A stretch of DNA of 64,000 bases from Shewanella frigidimarina (GCF_003797125.1 NZ_RKKE01000007.1:182722-246721); one strand, 5' to 3'; positions 45,001 to 53,376 are shown, counted from the first letter of the stretch. Notes: generated by a model not told the origin, from the letters alone. A program made the numbers and translations.

Positions 45001-48000
45001 TTGGTTGTCACTGCAACGCCCGGCCACTGGGCATTAAAGGTTTTGTAGGCAAAATAACCATCATTAGTCATAGCGACCTGATTGTACCTATCACCCACAC
45101 TCACTTTGTTTGCATTACCGTACTGGTCATAGTTGCTATAGGTCGTAGTGGTGGCGACGCCTTGTAATGTACCCGTGCCTTCAATACGACTGCTAAGCAA
45201 TGCTTTGACGCTTTGTTCATTACTGCCATACGTGTGCGTTGTTTTTTGGCTTGTTGCGGTATTAGCAGGGTTTAACACGACACTACCGTGAGCTGCTTTG
45301 TAGATAACCGATTGATTGGCGGTTGAGATTGTCGGCACTGACCAGCCTGCGTTATCAGTATAAGTTTGTGTACTGCTTTTATTATGCTCAATGGTGCTAT
45401 CAACTGTTTTAGTTGATGATGAAGTGGTTTGGCAGAAACGATTTTTAACTTGTGTGTTTGTCACTGTAGACACGATAGTGTTTGGATAGATAGATCTCGT
45501 TTCGCTCGTTGTCTTTTTGGGATAGAAACACCAACTACGACCAACAACTGCAGTATATTCCGATTGGCTCGGGGACAGTTCGTCAACTCGGTATTCATTA
45601 AGAGTATTTTGTTGACCGTCTTTAACGGTTTTTTTCATAACGGTCCCTGACCAAGGGAAGGTTTGTGAAAAAACGGTTTGAGTCGTTAATGTATGTAGGT
45701 TTTGAGCATCAGTATTGGTTTCAATAATGTCACTAAAACCTTGATAGCCTCGACCCGCGACATGGAAGCGAGCATTTTTATAATTATATTCCGTTTTGTT
45801 AACCCCATTTAGGCCATTATCTTCTTTTAACGTGGCAACAACTCGCATGGTGTTAGTGAAGTTAACATAAGGATATTGAGTCCCTACAGGGGAGCTATAC
45901 CGATTTTTAAGTTGTGTGTAGCCAAGCTGTAATTTTTCCCCCATACCCGTTTTGATACTCTTAATTACAGTATCTTGAGTATCCACATGTGCAAAAAGGG
46001 TAAATCCGACGGGATAAGAGCTAGGCTTACCGCCTTGTTTAGAGCCGTAAAACCAAGTGCGTTTTGTGGCGTCTGACTCAACCCCCATTCCGGTGACAAA
46101 ATCAACTCTGCCGTCGCCAGTTAAATCGATAGGCGACAATGTAGCCAACGCCCCATAAATAGGTAACTGAACATTAGTAAAAGATTTGCCATCAGGATTG
46201 GTGAGTAAAACATTCCAGTACCAGACATCATAGTCATAAAATCTGGGAGCATCAGCTCCGTCCACAGCACCACAGGCTTCGTTAGTACTCCAGCTCCAAC
46301 AGTCATACAGGTACTTTTTACGAGATACATCCGGATAAAGGATATCTTGACGTCCGTCACCATTATAATCGATAAATTGAATATAGTTTTCATAGACGTA
46401 ACCGCTCGGGCCACCATAAACAGGGTCTTTAGAAAAATTACCACCACTGACAGTCCATGCGAGTTCTTTTATCCCTGTATTAACAGGTGCTTCAAATAAT
46501 CCATTGCCTTTATTGAAAATAATATAACGGGTGTAAAAACGGTCATTGCTGTTTACTTTGTTCAACGTCAAAATATCGCTGAGCCCATCGCCATTTAAAT
46601 CAACCCAACGGCTCGGTTTAGAACGATGAACAGCGTCGACGTTAATGTTAAATGTGGTGTTTTTCTCCGTAAATGTGACAGCATTTGATGAGTTGAAGCC
46701 AATTTTGTACCATTTTAATGATTTATGGAATTGACTTGGCGCCAAATCCAATACACCGTCACCATCCACATCCATCGGAATAAGCGGTTCTTTGGCCTGT
46801 GCAGTAAAGCTGCCTTTGTAACTAAAACCAGCACCTGAGGCATTTCGCAGATAAGCTTTATAAGTAACAATATAGTTGCTAGAACCAGTCTGTTTATTCG
46901 TCGCGAGTAAGATATCTTTACGGCCGTCGCCATTGATATCAACCGCATGGCTTGAACAAAATTTATCGCCAATATCACGATAAATAGTGGTGTAACATGT
47001 CGCGCTAATAGCTGAATTGTAAGTGCTCTTAACACTACCGTTAATGTTAAAGCTGGTAAAAACTAATTGCGAAGCACTGTTAGTGTAGACAAAATCATCA
47101 GAGCCATCTAAATCGTAATCTATAGTGCCCGTAATAACGTTTGAACTTTTCTCATTTTCAGAAAGGACACCATCGCCATTGGCGTTTCCAGCCCATTGAC
47201 GACTACTGATACCAGGCAGGCTTTGGTAAGTGATTTTGCTCCCAGTACGTGACAAATAAATACCATCCAATGGAATAGATAAATCAGCAACACCATCACC
47301 ATCATAGTCAGCATCCTGTATCGCTTTTAATCCTACGGTATAGTTATCCGTAATACTTGATAGGGAGTGACTGGTTCGTAAGCTGTGTTGATATTGACGG
47401 TAAAACCAAGTGAATTCCGTTTTTAAACAATCGTTATTACTTGCATCACAATATTCCAAATTATCTAACACAACAGCATCATTTAAAGATGAGGTCGGAG
47501 CCTGGTAATTTAACAACCACATGGCTTTTTCTTGCCCTTCAATGTTCATTGAAATGTTCATTAATTGCCTATCATGAACACTATATCCACCCCATTGATA
47601 ACTTTTAGAGCCAGGAATTGTCTTGTAGTCAAAGTGAATATGACGAGTCCCTAAAACACCTTTATGACCGGTATAATAGATATCAAGAAGATAACGATTT
47701 CCTGCAGATGCTTCATCATATTGATAACTGACTTCATTGCCGTGACTGTCACGGGTGGTATCTTGCAACCACGTTGAAGCTAAACTTAAACCAGCAGGAA
47801 CAATGCGACTATTTGTGGATTGGCCAAAGATGTGTTGAGTGCCATTCACTTCAGAAGCGACAAAGTAAACACCACTGCTATTTAATGTTCCACCTAATTG
47901 CTGCACAATAACGGAGCCATCACGCTCGGTTTGATAGAAGGTGCCAGAGGAGCCATAGTTTCCAACAGAACCGCCAGCATTTGCTGCCACTGCCACTAAA

Positions 48001-48848
48001 CGACTGCCGTTATAACAAATTTTATCTTCTGAACTAAAGGTACTATTAACTGTTGAACCATCTAAATCAAATATGTATGAGCAACGGGAAATGCTCGAGT
48101 TGGCCGATAAACTCCAGCCCATTCCGGCAATTCCTTCACCAGATTGACTGCTGTAGTTTAGCGACAAGCTAGGCTGGACGCCCTTACGACCAGGGGCAAT
48201 TGTCAAAGGCACTGAATAAGAAAAAGCACCGCCATCAACGCCGGCATTGCCTTTTATTTCACCCACTAAGTCGCTTTGTGCTGGTGAGGTTTGGCCGTTG
48301 GTTGAGTCTGGAATGGTTGAAATGTCAGCTAAAACCCCATTACTTGGACTGCCGCCACCAGAACTAACACTTCCAACTAAGACATTTGAACTATAGCGAC
48401 CACATCCACTGCTATCACACACTTTAGCTCGATAGTAATAACCTGATTTTGTTTTCCCTGATAGAGATAATGTTCTTTGGCTTGTCCAACCAGTACATAT
48501 AGTTGGTCCTGGTCCAAGCACAAGATCAATAGCGCTAGGCTGGAGGGGAACCGTGGAAAAACTAGATGGGGTTGATACCCGGGAGACAACGCCACCGTCA
48601 TAAGGATTCCCTAAACCATCGTAAACAGTTTGCCATGTCGTTCCATCTTGTGACTCTTGAATATTAGCTGAGGTTATGCTGCAACCCATTGACCAGTATA
48701 ATTGCACTGATGAACCCGACTTAGTTCCAGTTAATGTAGGAGGTGACAGCAGTTCAAATATCGGTGCTGCATAAGCAGAAATGGAAAAGGAAGAGCTTAA
48801 AATGAGTAACAGATATAAACAAAACCGATACACAATAAGGTGTGGCAT
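42018..48848 (-). CDS. Giant secreted SpvB/RHS-repeat polymorphic toxin with nuclease-like C-terminus
   Basis: A 2276-residue protein. A Sec signal peptide (about 1-28, ending SAYAAP) precedes a fibronectin-like region (30-170). An SpvB/TcdB-type domain follows (about 190-330: FSYSVPLTIAPGRKGVQPSLSLNYSS, GIAGMGWSL). Then come FG-GAP/VCBS-type repeats (DADYDGDGVADL, DINGDGRKDI, DLTGDGRVDF; about 510-960), many RHS YD-repeats (about 1350-1950) and the RHS core end GRIYDFNIGRFLSVDPF with NPYSYILNNP and DPTG. The last 250 residues are the toxin module, with DSHHVGQAKVMEQFIPDYN and APAILVPSRGHTS, which resembles HNH/endonuclease VII-type nuclease toxins. No PAAR, VgrG or type VI marker was seen; the Sec signal suggests another export route. 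An immunity gene follows immediately. Confidence 0.88.
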   Translation of the reverse strand: MPHLIVYRFCLYLLLILSSSFSISAYAAPIFELLSPPTLTGTKSGSSVQLYWSMGCSITSANIQESQDGTTWQTVYDGLGNPYDGGVVSRVSTPSSFSTVPLQPSAIDLVLGPGPTICTGWTSQRTLSLSGKTKSGYYYRAKVCDSSGCGRYSSNVLVGSVSSGGGSPSNGVLADISTIPDSTNGQTSPAQSDLVGEIKGNAGVDGGAFSYSVPLTIAPGRKGVQPSLSLNYSSQSGEGIAGMGWSLSANSSISRCSYIFDLDGSTVNSTFSSEDKICYNGSRLVAVAANAGGSVGNYGSSGTFYQTERDGSVIVQQLGGTLNSSGVYFVASEVNGTQHIFGQSTNSRIVPAGLSLASTWLQDTTRDSHGNEVSYQYDEASAGNRYLLDIYYTGHKGVLGTRHIHFDYKTIPGSKSYQWGGYSVHDRQLMNISMNIEGQEKAMWLLNYQAPTSSLNDAVVLDNLEYCDASNNDCLKTEFTWFYRQYQHSLRTSHSLSSITDNYTVGLKAIQDADYDGDGVADLSIPLDGIYLSRTGSKITYQSLPGISSRQWAGNANGDGVLSENEKSSNVITGTIDYDLDGSDDFVYTNSASQLVFTSFNINGSVKSTYNSAISATCYTTIYRDIGDKFCSSHAVDINGDGRKDILLATNKQTGSSNYIVTYKAYLRNASGAGFSYKGSFTAQAKEPLIPMDVDGDGVLDLAPSQFHKSLKWYKIGFNSSNAVTFTEKNTTFNINVDAVHRSKPSRWVDLNGDGLSDILTLNKVNSNDRFYTRYIIFNKGNGLFEAPVNTGIKELAWTVSGGNFSKDPVYGGPSGYVYENYIQFIDYNGDGRQDILYPDVSRKKYLYDCWSWSTNEACGAVDGADAPRFYDYDVWYWNVLLTNPDGKSFTNVQLPIYGALATLSPIDLTGDGRVDFVTGMGVESDATKRTWFYGSKQGGKPSSYPVGFTLFAHVDTQDTVIKSIKTGMGEKLQLGYTQLKNRYSSPVGTQYPYVNFTNTMRVVATLKEDNGLNGVNKTEYNYKNARFHVAGRGYQGFSDIIETNTDAQNLHTLTTQTVFSQTFPWSGTVMKKTVKDGQQNTLNEYRVDELSPSQSEYTAVVGRSWCFYPKKTTSETRSIYPNTIVSTVTNTQVKNRFCQTTSSSTKTVDSTIEHNKSSTQTYTDNAGWSVPTISTANQSVIYKAAHGSVVLNPANTATSQKTTHTYGSNEQSVKALLSSRIEGTGTLQGVATTTTYSNYDQYGNANKVSVGDRYNQVAMTNDGYFAYKTFNAQWPGVAVTTNTYDPLTGQVLTSVDMNGVTTTNQVNFIGAPQSSSVTKGNIVIQPTSYLSLQWETGNYAYKQTMQADGQPQAVTYFDSLGRPVKQVSDSFEGEITSETAYDARGNIVSETKPTEDYGTQITTQFEGYDALGRPARKIYDDGMVSYQSEYDYADGVTTNISVSGGLNASMSRSYNSLGQLLSTTDAKGNKSYFAYNAAGLPVLIQDVLGSQITARYDDLGRKAWFNDPNMGVWNFTYNQYGELITQKDARNITTTFSYDKAGRQTSQAGQQARSWVYDTVVGNGKLYRAQVYDNIQTHSYDTAGRIKQTVTAIGSLNFTEKYAYDTQFGRIKAMLYPSGEHVAYRFDDNGYLVEDYQRFTDGSEQSLRIIDEYSAFGSINQQTFSNHYVQQFSRNLAGSPTSICTSSSGGCSTIGVQYLNYDYDGMGNLAFQHNVITQFKESYNYDELMRVDDSTKTYKGITYTAVNYDYDAAGNILVKGDYGSQYLYGSVGKGAGGNAGPNAIRQFIRGGTKTFTYDNNGNRLMGDGVTLSYNDQNKPLTVDRNNVKSIFSYDANGNRYKQVKQQSGSVVSTTYYVGSFEREVTLSRTVDKTYIGDHTIKMKAHVGSLGNQSPFQHVLRDHLGSVDTLMDAKTGAVLQHRGYDVFGRPRDIASGNTLLSGTNWQGVTKGYTNHEHLIDQELIHMNGRIYDFNIGRFLSVDPFLQFPENSQSANPYSYILNNPMSGTDPTGYSCAGSNLESVCDSYYKDNGIVTESMKLTNMVSQTLNNSTSKTSSGQANKLQMAQSGGAGKQESKDVGLQTPASKSGTNVGGGLSGAYSEVVNFVDWLANHSNDQLSQDDGWRGKVWNFFAEDGINAFNQFSDGEYGGAMLSMGMVLFKPAKAYEKFDVGLHKHLQSKVEGLDSHHVGQAKVMEQFIPDYNRRNAPAILVPSRGHTSRGPNGRLSTKTTGFENVRQVVARDIKELRRVYPDVPNSQLQKLIRMNKEMYPQMGGK

Positions 48849-49190
48849 AACTAGTCCATTAGTAGTGAATTACATAAGAAGCTAAAAATGTACATAAAAC
48901 ACACAGCCATGTAAATGAATAGTTTCGTAAATGTTTTACTTTAGCATTTCTCTATATAGCTGAATAACTATCAAAAAACTCTCCGCATGCTGAAAAGCTA
49001 CTTGTTTTATTTGTAATAAATGATATCGCTAACAGTTGGATATTGATTAGCTTTTGCATAAGAAATGAAAGTAAGCCTAGCGCAATATAGCTTAGCCCTA
49101 AGATGCTTTGGGGCAGAAATGCGCTAGCCCTTAACCCGTTTCCTCACCAAAAGTGCCAAAAAAAATATCAAACTTTAATATAAAGTCACA
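48849..49190. other. Gene-free stretch upstream of the RHS toxin
   Basis: About 340 AT-rich bases between the toxin start and the decayed helicase fragment. They should hold the toxin promoter on the minus strand, which I could not pin down. The 17-base string CTTTGGGGCAGAAATGC at 49106-49122 recurs exactly at 59401-59417. Confidence 0.4.
49106..49122. repeat. 17-bp direct repeat, copy 1
   Basis: CTTTGGGGCAGAAATGC, identical to 59401-59417 on the same strand. Flanks are not similar. Confidence 0.7.
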
Positions 49191-49410
49191 TCTGAGCACC
49201 ATGGAGAACCAGTTAACACTAAGGTGGCCTGGCTTTGAATATTCAATAAGTGATCTTTCCCCAAGCATTAGCATATTCAAGAGAACTGCCCGAGCAATGG
49301 TGGATCTCGTCAAATACCACGAACACCCGATTTTGTTTTAATAGTTGCCAGAAATTCTCTTTGAAAGACTGCATACTTTGATGCGTATAAGAACAACCAA
49401 CGGCGCCTTT
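49191..49410 (-). pseudogene. Decayed duplicate fragment of the helicase gene
   Basis: These 220 bases align with 50515-50741 of the intact helicase gene with scattered substitutions and small indels. On the minus strand they still encode GCSYTHQSMQSFKENFWQLL and VFVVFDEIHHCSGSSLE, i.e. the DEIH-box region, but the frame is truncated on both sides. The similarity is partial rather than identical, so the fragment looks like an old related allele or duplication, not a recent copy. Confidence 0.8.
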
Positions 49411-49501
49411 CATCAGACGCTCTTTGGAGCCAAAAAGCACCAGAATTATTAGTAAGCTGATCTATTTTATTAATTGAAGCAAAGTATGTAAATCCGGTCT
49501 T

Positions 49502-49569
49502 GAGTATTATGGGTACACCATAATACTCACAAAAGTTGAAAAATGGGTACACCATAATTCAAATTATGG
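49502..49569. repeat. Paired palindromes with a repeated GGGTACACCATAAT motif
   Basis: First palindrome: GAGTATTATGG (49502-49512), GTACA, CCATAATACTC (49518-49528), perfect 11-bp arms. The motif TGGGTACACCATAAT recurs 35 bases later, and its end forms a second palindrome CCATAATT/AATTATGG (49552-49559 with 49562-49569). It lies just beyond the helicase stop. Candidate terminator, protein-binding site or recombination scar. Confidence 0.7.
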
Positions 49570-49571
49570 CC

Positions 49572-50990
49572 TTAGAAAGGCGAATCGAACGTAGACACCA
49601 CCTTATCTCTAAATCCGCCTAAAATCTCAAAGGACTGAGATATTAAACCTATAATATTTTTAGATCTGGTTGTATCCAGAGTATTAGATTGCAAAGGCTT
49701 TTGTTTATAGCTACTTCCAAATTCTAGTTTGTTATTACCTATAGGTGAAATACAATCTTTCATAACTTCATTTTTATCTAACGATACTATTTCTGACAGA
49801 CTAACATTTACGGGGTTTCTAAATATTACAGGCTGATCGGGTATTTCTTCTGCTATGCGATTTGCAAATTCAACAAGTTTTGGCTCTGCAAAAGTGAATA
49901 GCCATGCTTGTTGATCAACTGATGTCGTCATACGTAAAATTCGACCTAATACTTGTCTAAAGTAGAGCTCGGTTTTAACTCTGCTGAGATGGCAACATAC
50001 TTGCAATCGTGGGATATCCGTTCCTTCACTTATCATCCCAACACTGACTATCCAGTTGATCGAACTGTTCCGAAATTCATTTATTTTGTGTGAAGGTTCG
50101 TCTTCTTTATAGGTAACAATTTGAGCGGTTTGATTAAACTCCGTTTTAAGCATGTTGAAGATATATGCAGCGTGCTCTGTTGATGAGGAAACAATAAGCC
50201 CTGCGGCATTAGGATTGACCTTCTTGATGATTTTAAGCTTGTCTGTTGCTAGGGTTAAAATATGCCGGAGAGCATCATCATTTTTTATGACTGATTGATA
50301 AGGAACTGCTGAACCTTTGAATAGATCACCTAGGCTATTAAACGTTTTAGTTTCATTATCTTCGTCAGTAACCGATATTTCGTCATTATCAATTAAGACA
50401 ATCTTTGGGTTTCGGCATACACCGTCAGTTACAGCTTCTTTTAAGCCATAAATGTAATCACACTGTATTTGATTATCAGGGTCGGTATAGCGAGATAGAG
50501 CTATAGGTGCTTGATCTGAGCGCCACGGAGTACCTGTTAACGCTAAAGTGTATTCTGCTTGGTTTTGAATATTCAGTAAGATCTCTTCCCCCCAAGCATT
50601 CGCATCTTCAAGAGAACTGCCCGAGCAATGATGGATCTCATCAAATACCACCAGTACTCGATTTCGTTCTAGAAGTTGCCAAAAATCTTCTTTAAAACTC
50701 AACATGCTTTGATAAGTATAAGAACAACCAATCGCACCTATGACGCCATCGAAACGGCATTTCAACCGTTTAGAAAAAGTATACTTAATGCCTTGGGATA
50801 TATTTATAGAAGGTGAAAAGCAAAGTACAAAATCAATAAGGTCTCGCTCAAGCAGCTTAGCAGCGACTTCTGAAGCCATAACAGTCTTACCTGCGGCTGG
50901 AGTTGCCAAACAAAGGAAGTGATGGCGTTTGGCATTAAAGTACTCTAGAGCGCGATTGGCGCACTCTGACTGCCATTTTCTTAATTGCAT
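49572..50990 (-). CDS. Superfamily 2 DEAD/DEAH-type helicase of a candidate defence module
   Basis: A 472-residue protein with both RecA-like helicase halves. It has motif I ATPAAGKT (residues 29-36), motif II DEIH (117-120), motif III LTGTPWR (about 145), and in the second half VSVGMISEGTDIPRLQ and QVLGRILRMT (motifs V and VI). The pattern is that of the UvrB/RecG-like or type I/III restriction helicase group. A short C-terminal region of unknown function follows. It lies five bases behind a coiled-coil/winged-helix gene and opposite an XRE regulator. No nuclease is fused. A role in defence is inferred from the setting; I do not recognise a named system. Confidence 0.78.
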   Translation of the reverse strand: MQLRKWQSECANRALEYFNAKRHHFLCLATPAAGKTVMASEVAAKLLERDLIDFVLCFSPSINISQGIKYTFSKRLKCRFDGVIGAIGCSYTYQSMLSFKEDFWQLLERNRVLVVFDEIHHCSGSSLEDANAWGEEILLNIQNQAEYTLALTGTPWRSDQAPIALSRYTDPDNQIQCDYIYGLKEAVTDGVCRNPKIVLIDNDEISVTDEDNETKTFNSLGDLFKGSAVPYQSVIKNDDALRHILTLATDKLKIIKKVNPNAAGLIVSSSTEHAAYIFNMLKTEFNQTAQIVTYKEDEPSHKINEFRNSSINWIVSVGMISEGTDIPRLQVCCHLSRVKTELYFRQVLGRILRMTTSVDQQAWLFTFAEPKLVEFANRIAEEIPDQPVIFRNPVNVSLSEIVSLDKNEVMKDCISPIGNNKLEFGSSYKQKPLQSNTLDTTRSKNIIGLISQSFEILGGFRDKVVSTFDSPF

Positions 50991-50995
50991 TAGAC

Positions 50996-51532
50996 TTACT
51001 TCTGTTGATGCACGAGTACAGACTTAATAGCTTTTATCTGTCCCAATAACTTCGAGCTATTTTCTCTAGCAAGCATGTATTGTGACTCCAGATGCGTTTT
51101 CATTTCAGGGAATGAATTATATAAACGCATATATTCTTCGGACTCTCCAATACTGGTGAGCAAATCAACTTCCGATTGTTTAAGGCGTTGCTCTAGATGC
51201 TGAATTTTGTCTTCATTAGTATCTTTTTTTGGCGATAATGACTTGTGGCTTATCTCATCAATAGTGCTAATAAAATTCGTTTTGAAGAATAATTCTGTCT
51301 TCTCATACGTGGTCACTTTTAAGTCTTCGCTTATAGCTTTTTTCAAAAGCCCTTTTTTAACCAATCTAGATATTTGTCGATAAATGAATTTGTATGCTTG
51401 GCTTACATTTTCACTGTCTTGTAAAACCGCAAGATATTCATCCCGTAATTCTATAACTTGAAAATGATTGAAGCTCTCATCCTGGAGAATTATATGTACC
51501 GCTGAACTTATTTTGATTAAAGCTTTTGACAT
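50996..51532 (-). CDS. Winged-helix plus coiled-coil protein, partner of the helicase
   Basis: A 178-residue protein with an N-terminal helical region that could be a winged helix (FKFIYRQISRLVKKGLLKKA-like segment YKFIYRQISRLVKKGLLKKA, residues about 47-66). A long predicted coiled coil follows (about 105-170: DKIQHLEQRLKQSEVDLLTS and onwards). No catalytic motif is seen. It precedes the helicase gene by five bases, so both are almost certainly co-expressed. It might recruit or regulate the helicase. Family not recognised. Confidence 0.6.
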   Translation of the reverse strand: MSKALIKISSAVHIILQDESFNHFQVIELRDEYLAVLQDSENVSQAYKFIYRQISRLVKKGLLKKAISEDLKVTTYEKTELFFKTNFISTIDEISHKSLSPKKDTNEDKIQHLEQRLKQSEVDLLTSIGESEEYMRLYNSFPEMKTHLESQYMLARENSSKLLGQIKAIKSVLVHQQK

Positions 51533-51611
51533 AACTTTCCCGCAAGACTCTATTGCTCACTAATTCTGAGTGTTAGATAGACATAAAAAATAATTGCGGA
51601 TTATAGTCCGT

Positions 51612-51624
51612 GGCTTTATAAGCC
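51612..51624. promoter_or_regulatory. Candidate operator in the helicase-module/XRE divergent region
   Basis: GGCTT (51612-51616), TAT, AAGCC (51620-51624) is a perfect palindrome, itself nested within TTGCGG...CCGCAA (about 51595-51627). It lies 27 bases before the XRE gene and about 80 bases from the divergent coiled-coil gene, the expected spot for an XRE-type repressor site. Confidence 0.45.
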
Positions 51625-51650
51625 GCAACTTTAGATAGTCTTTCTTTTTA

Positions 51651-51869
51651 ATGAGATTAAAAATGAAAGACTTAGCCGTACAATTTGGATGCAAACTAAG
51701 AGCTAAACGTAAAGATCTTGGGATATCACAGGATAAAATGGCTTTATTAGCAGAAATTGATCGCAGTTATGCGGGAAGAATTGAGCGTGGTGAAGTCAAT
51801 ATAACGCTTGAAAAGGTGTACCAGTTAGCCGAAGTGCTTGGATGTGATGTAAAGGAGTTACTTCCTTGA
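51651..51869 (+). CDS. Small XRE-family helix-turn-helix regulator
   Basis: A 72-residue (or 68-residue if the second ATG at 51663 is used) protein that is a single Cro/C1-type HTH domain: LRAKRKDLGISQDKMALLAEIDRSYAGRIERGEVNITLEKVYQLAEVLG. This is typical of C proteins and SinR-like controllers of restriction and defence cassettes. It is transcribed away from the coiled-coil/helicase pair with 118 bases between them, so it probably represses or delays their expression. No strong ribosome site is visible before either ATG. Confidence 0.8.
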   Translation: MRLKMKDLAVQFGCKLRAKRKDLGISQDKMALLAEIDRSYAGRIERGEVNITLEKVYQLAEVLGCDVKELLP

Positions 51870-51986
51870 CGATAAATATTACAGTACCTAAACACCAGTC
51901 ATTAGAATAGTCTGTAACTCGTATTTGGACAGAAACGAGCTAGGTTTCCAAATCTAATTCGTAAGTTTAGGATTAAAATTTCTATG

Positions 51987-52084
51987 GATTAACGCCCTAA
52001 TAACAGGTAAAAAATTGTTTGCTAAAATGTTGAGGAACGAAAACAGCAAACTGTTTTTTGTCCTAGTTTATTAGCTTGTTATAT
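51987..52084 (-). repeat. attC site (integron cassette recombination site), leftmost
   Basis: Read on the minus strand: R''-like ATATAAC with AAGCTAATAAACTAGGAC, variable centre with complementary AGCAAAC/GTTTGCT arms, then TTATTAGGGC and R'-like GTTAATC. The outer arms pair imperfectly with the extra bases typical of attC hairpins. It follows the 79-residue membrane protein gene and is the last site of the array on this side. R boxes deviate slightly from RYYYAAC/GTTRRRY. Confidence 0.6.
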
Positions 52085-52095
52085 GCCGATTAACA

Positions 52096-52335
52096 CTAAA
52101 AGTAAGACTCTATTAAAGGTTTACCAAAGAACACTACCATAGTTAAACCTGTTACTGAAAGCATCATACTGAAGAAAAGTACAAGCGCAGATCCTCTTAG
52201 TATCATATTGAATTTCCACCACCCAATGTTATCAATATCAATCTTTTTGACTTCCTTTATATAAGTTTGAAACATAAGGAAACCAGCAAAGAAAATTAGA
52301 AAACCTAAAATGGTAAATTTGAGAATAATATCCAT
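52096..52335 (-). CDS. Cassette gene: small two-helix membrane protein
   Basis: A 79-residue protein with two hydrophobic segments (about 3-22 IILKFTILGFLIFFAGFLMF and 48-70 GSALVLFFSMMLSVTGLTMVVFF) separated by a charged loop KEVKKIDIDNIGWWKFN. RBS AAGGAAAT precedes the ATG. It is followed directly by an attC site and preceded by an R'-like GCGTTATATGCC remnant, so it is an integron cassette gene. Function unknown. Confidence 0.65.
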   Translation of the reverse strand: MDIILKFTILGFLIFFAGFLMFQTYIKEVKKIDIDNIGWWKFNMILRGSALVLFFSMMLSVTGLTMVVFFGKPLIESYF

Positions 52336-52372
52336 ATTAGTGACACTATTTCCTTAGGCATATAACGCCGCA

Positions 52373-53218
52373 CTAATTTAAATAATTATTAATTCTGGCT
52401 ATTTCTTTCTCAAGCATCGGGTGTAACTCAACGGTTTCATTACACTTTTTCTTCAGTAGCTTTGTCCACTCTAGATTATTTGCTTTAATCCATTTCAATT
52501 CTTGCAGTCGCTCAGACTGAGATTGGCCTCTTTTAATAAAATTTGGAACATACTTCATAGGTGCACGTAGCATTAAATCAGTCCGGGTCACTCTAGATCG
52601 TGGAATGATTTCTACTTGGTTTTCTTTATAGTTCCAAGTGATTATATTGCTTGTAGTGCCAGAAATTATTCCCACACACCCTCGCCCTGATGGACTATCA
52701 CTACTTAGTAAGGTGTATCTAGCGACTTGTTTGTTTATTTCAGGTTCAAGGGGGCGTGTCATTTGCTCTTGGTGTTTCTGCGACAAGATGAAGTAGAAGG
52801 TTATACATAGTAATATTAGCATTAATATATATAGCCACTTTAATACTTTCCCAAATTTCCCCGACTGTTTGAGTTGAATATTAGCTTTAGGAATACTCAC
52901 AGCGAGCATAACAATTATGCTGAGGATTATTGCTTTGAAAATACTTGCGCTGATAACACCAGTCGAAAGTGCAATTGAGTAAATATCTGAAATACTTGCA
53001 AAGTATAAAAAGTTCAAACCGTACTGTTCAAATACAGACTCTGCATGCCAATAGCACAAGATTGTAAATATCGTAGCCAAAAGAGAGGTGAACATCACGT
53101 AGTGTGCAGAAAGTAGAGAGCCTAGTTTCAATAACCAATATTTTACAACTTTACCGTTGATAGGATTATTAGGTGGGGTTTTAGCACTGTTTTCTACTTT
53201 ACAGCTACTTTCTTTCAT
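52373..53218 (-). CDS. Cassette gene: multi-pass membrane protein of unknown function
   Basis: A 281-residue protein with a hydrophilic N-terminus, four predicted helices between about residues 40 and 150 (AHYVMFTSLLATIFTILCYW, SDIYSIALSTGVISASIF, IILSIIVMLAVSI, WLYILMLILLCITFYFIL) and a 130-residue soluble C-terminal part with SPSGRGCVGIISGTTSN. Family not recognised. It lies between two cassette boundaries: the attC at 53266-53376 on its 5' side and only a stub (GCGGCGTTATATGCC) at its 3' end, suggesting that most of its own attC was deleted. Confidence 0.65.
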   Translation of the reverse strand: MKESSCKVENSAKTPPNNPINGKVVKYWLLKLGSLLSAHYVMFTSLLATIFTILCYWHAESVFEQYGLNFLYFASISDIYSIALSTGVISASIFKAIILSIIVMLAVSIPKANIQLKQSGKFGKVLKWLYILMLILLCITFYFILSQKHQEQMTRPLEPEINKQVARYTLLSSDSPSGRGCVGIISGTTSNIITWNYKENQVEIIPRSRVTRTDLMLRAPMKYVPNFIKRGQSQSERLQELKWIKANNLEWTKLLKKKCNETVELHPMLEKEIARINNYLN

Positions 53219-53265
53219 TATTTTTCAACTCAGTGTAATTGATAAAATGCACGCTTAATTATTAA

Positions 53266-53376
53266 AACTAACGCTGAGTGCAGCGGCAGTTTGTGGAGTG
53301 GCTTTTTGTGCTAGCGTAGCGGCCAGCACAAAAGAAGCCGCGGAACAAACTGTCCGACTGACACGATTTGTTAGAT
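53266..53376 (-). repeat. attC site after the Abi_C-like cassette gene
   Basis: Minus strand: R'' ATCTAAC, left arm AAATCGTGTCAGTCGGACAG, TTTGTTCCGCGGCTTC, a GTGCTGGCC/GCTAGC-type centre, right arm CACAAACTGCCGCTGCACTCA, and R' GCGTTAGTT. The long imperfect self-complementarity with R boxes at the ends is diagnostic for attC. The stop codon of the Abi-like gene lies inside the R'' box, the usual compact cassette layout. Confidence 0.85.

Noticed and set aside
49191..49410. Separate small gene containing a DEIH motif
   Set aside because: It aligns base by base with the neighbouring helicase gene and is truncated on both sides.
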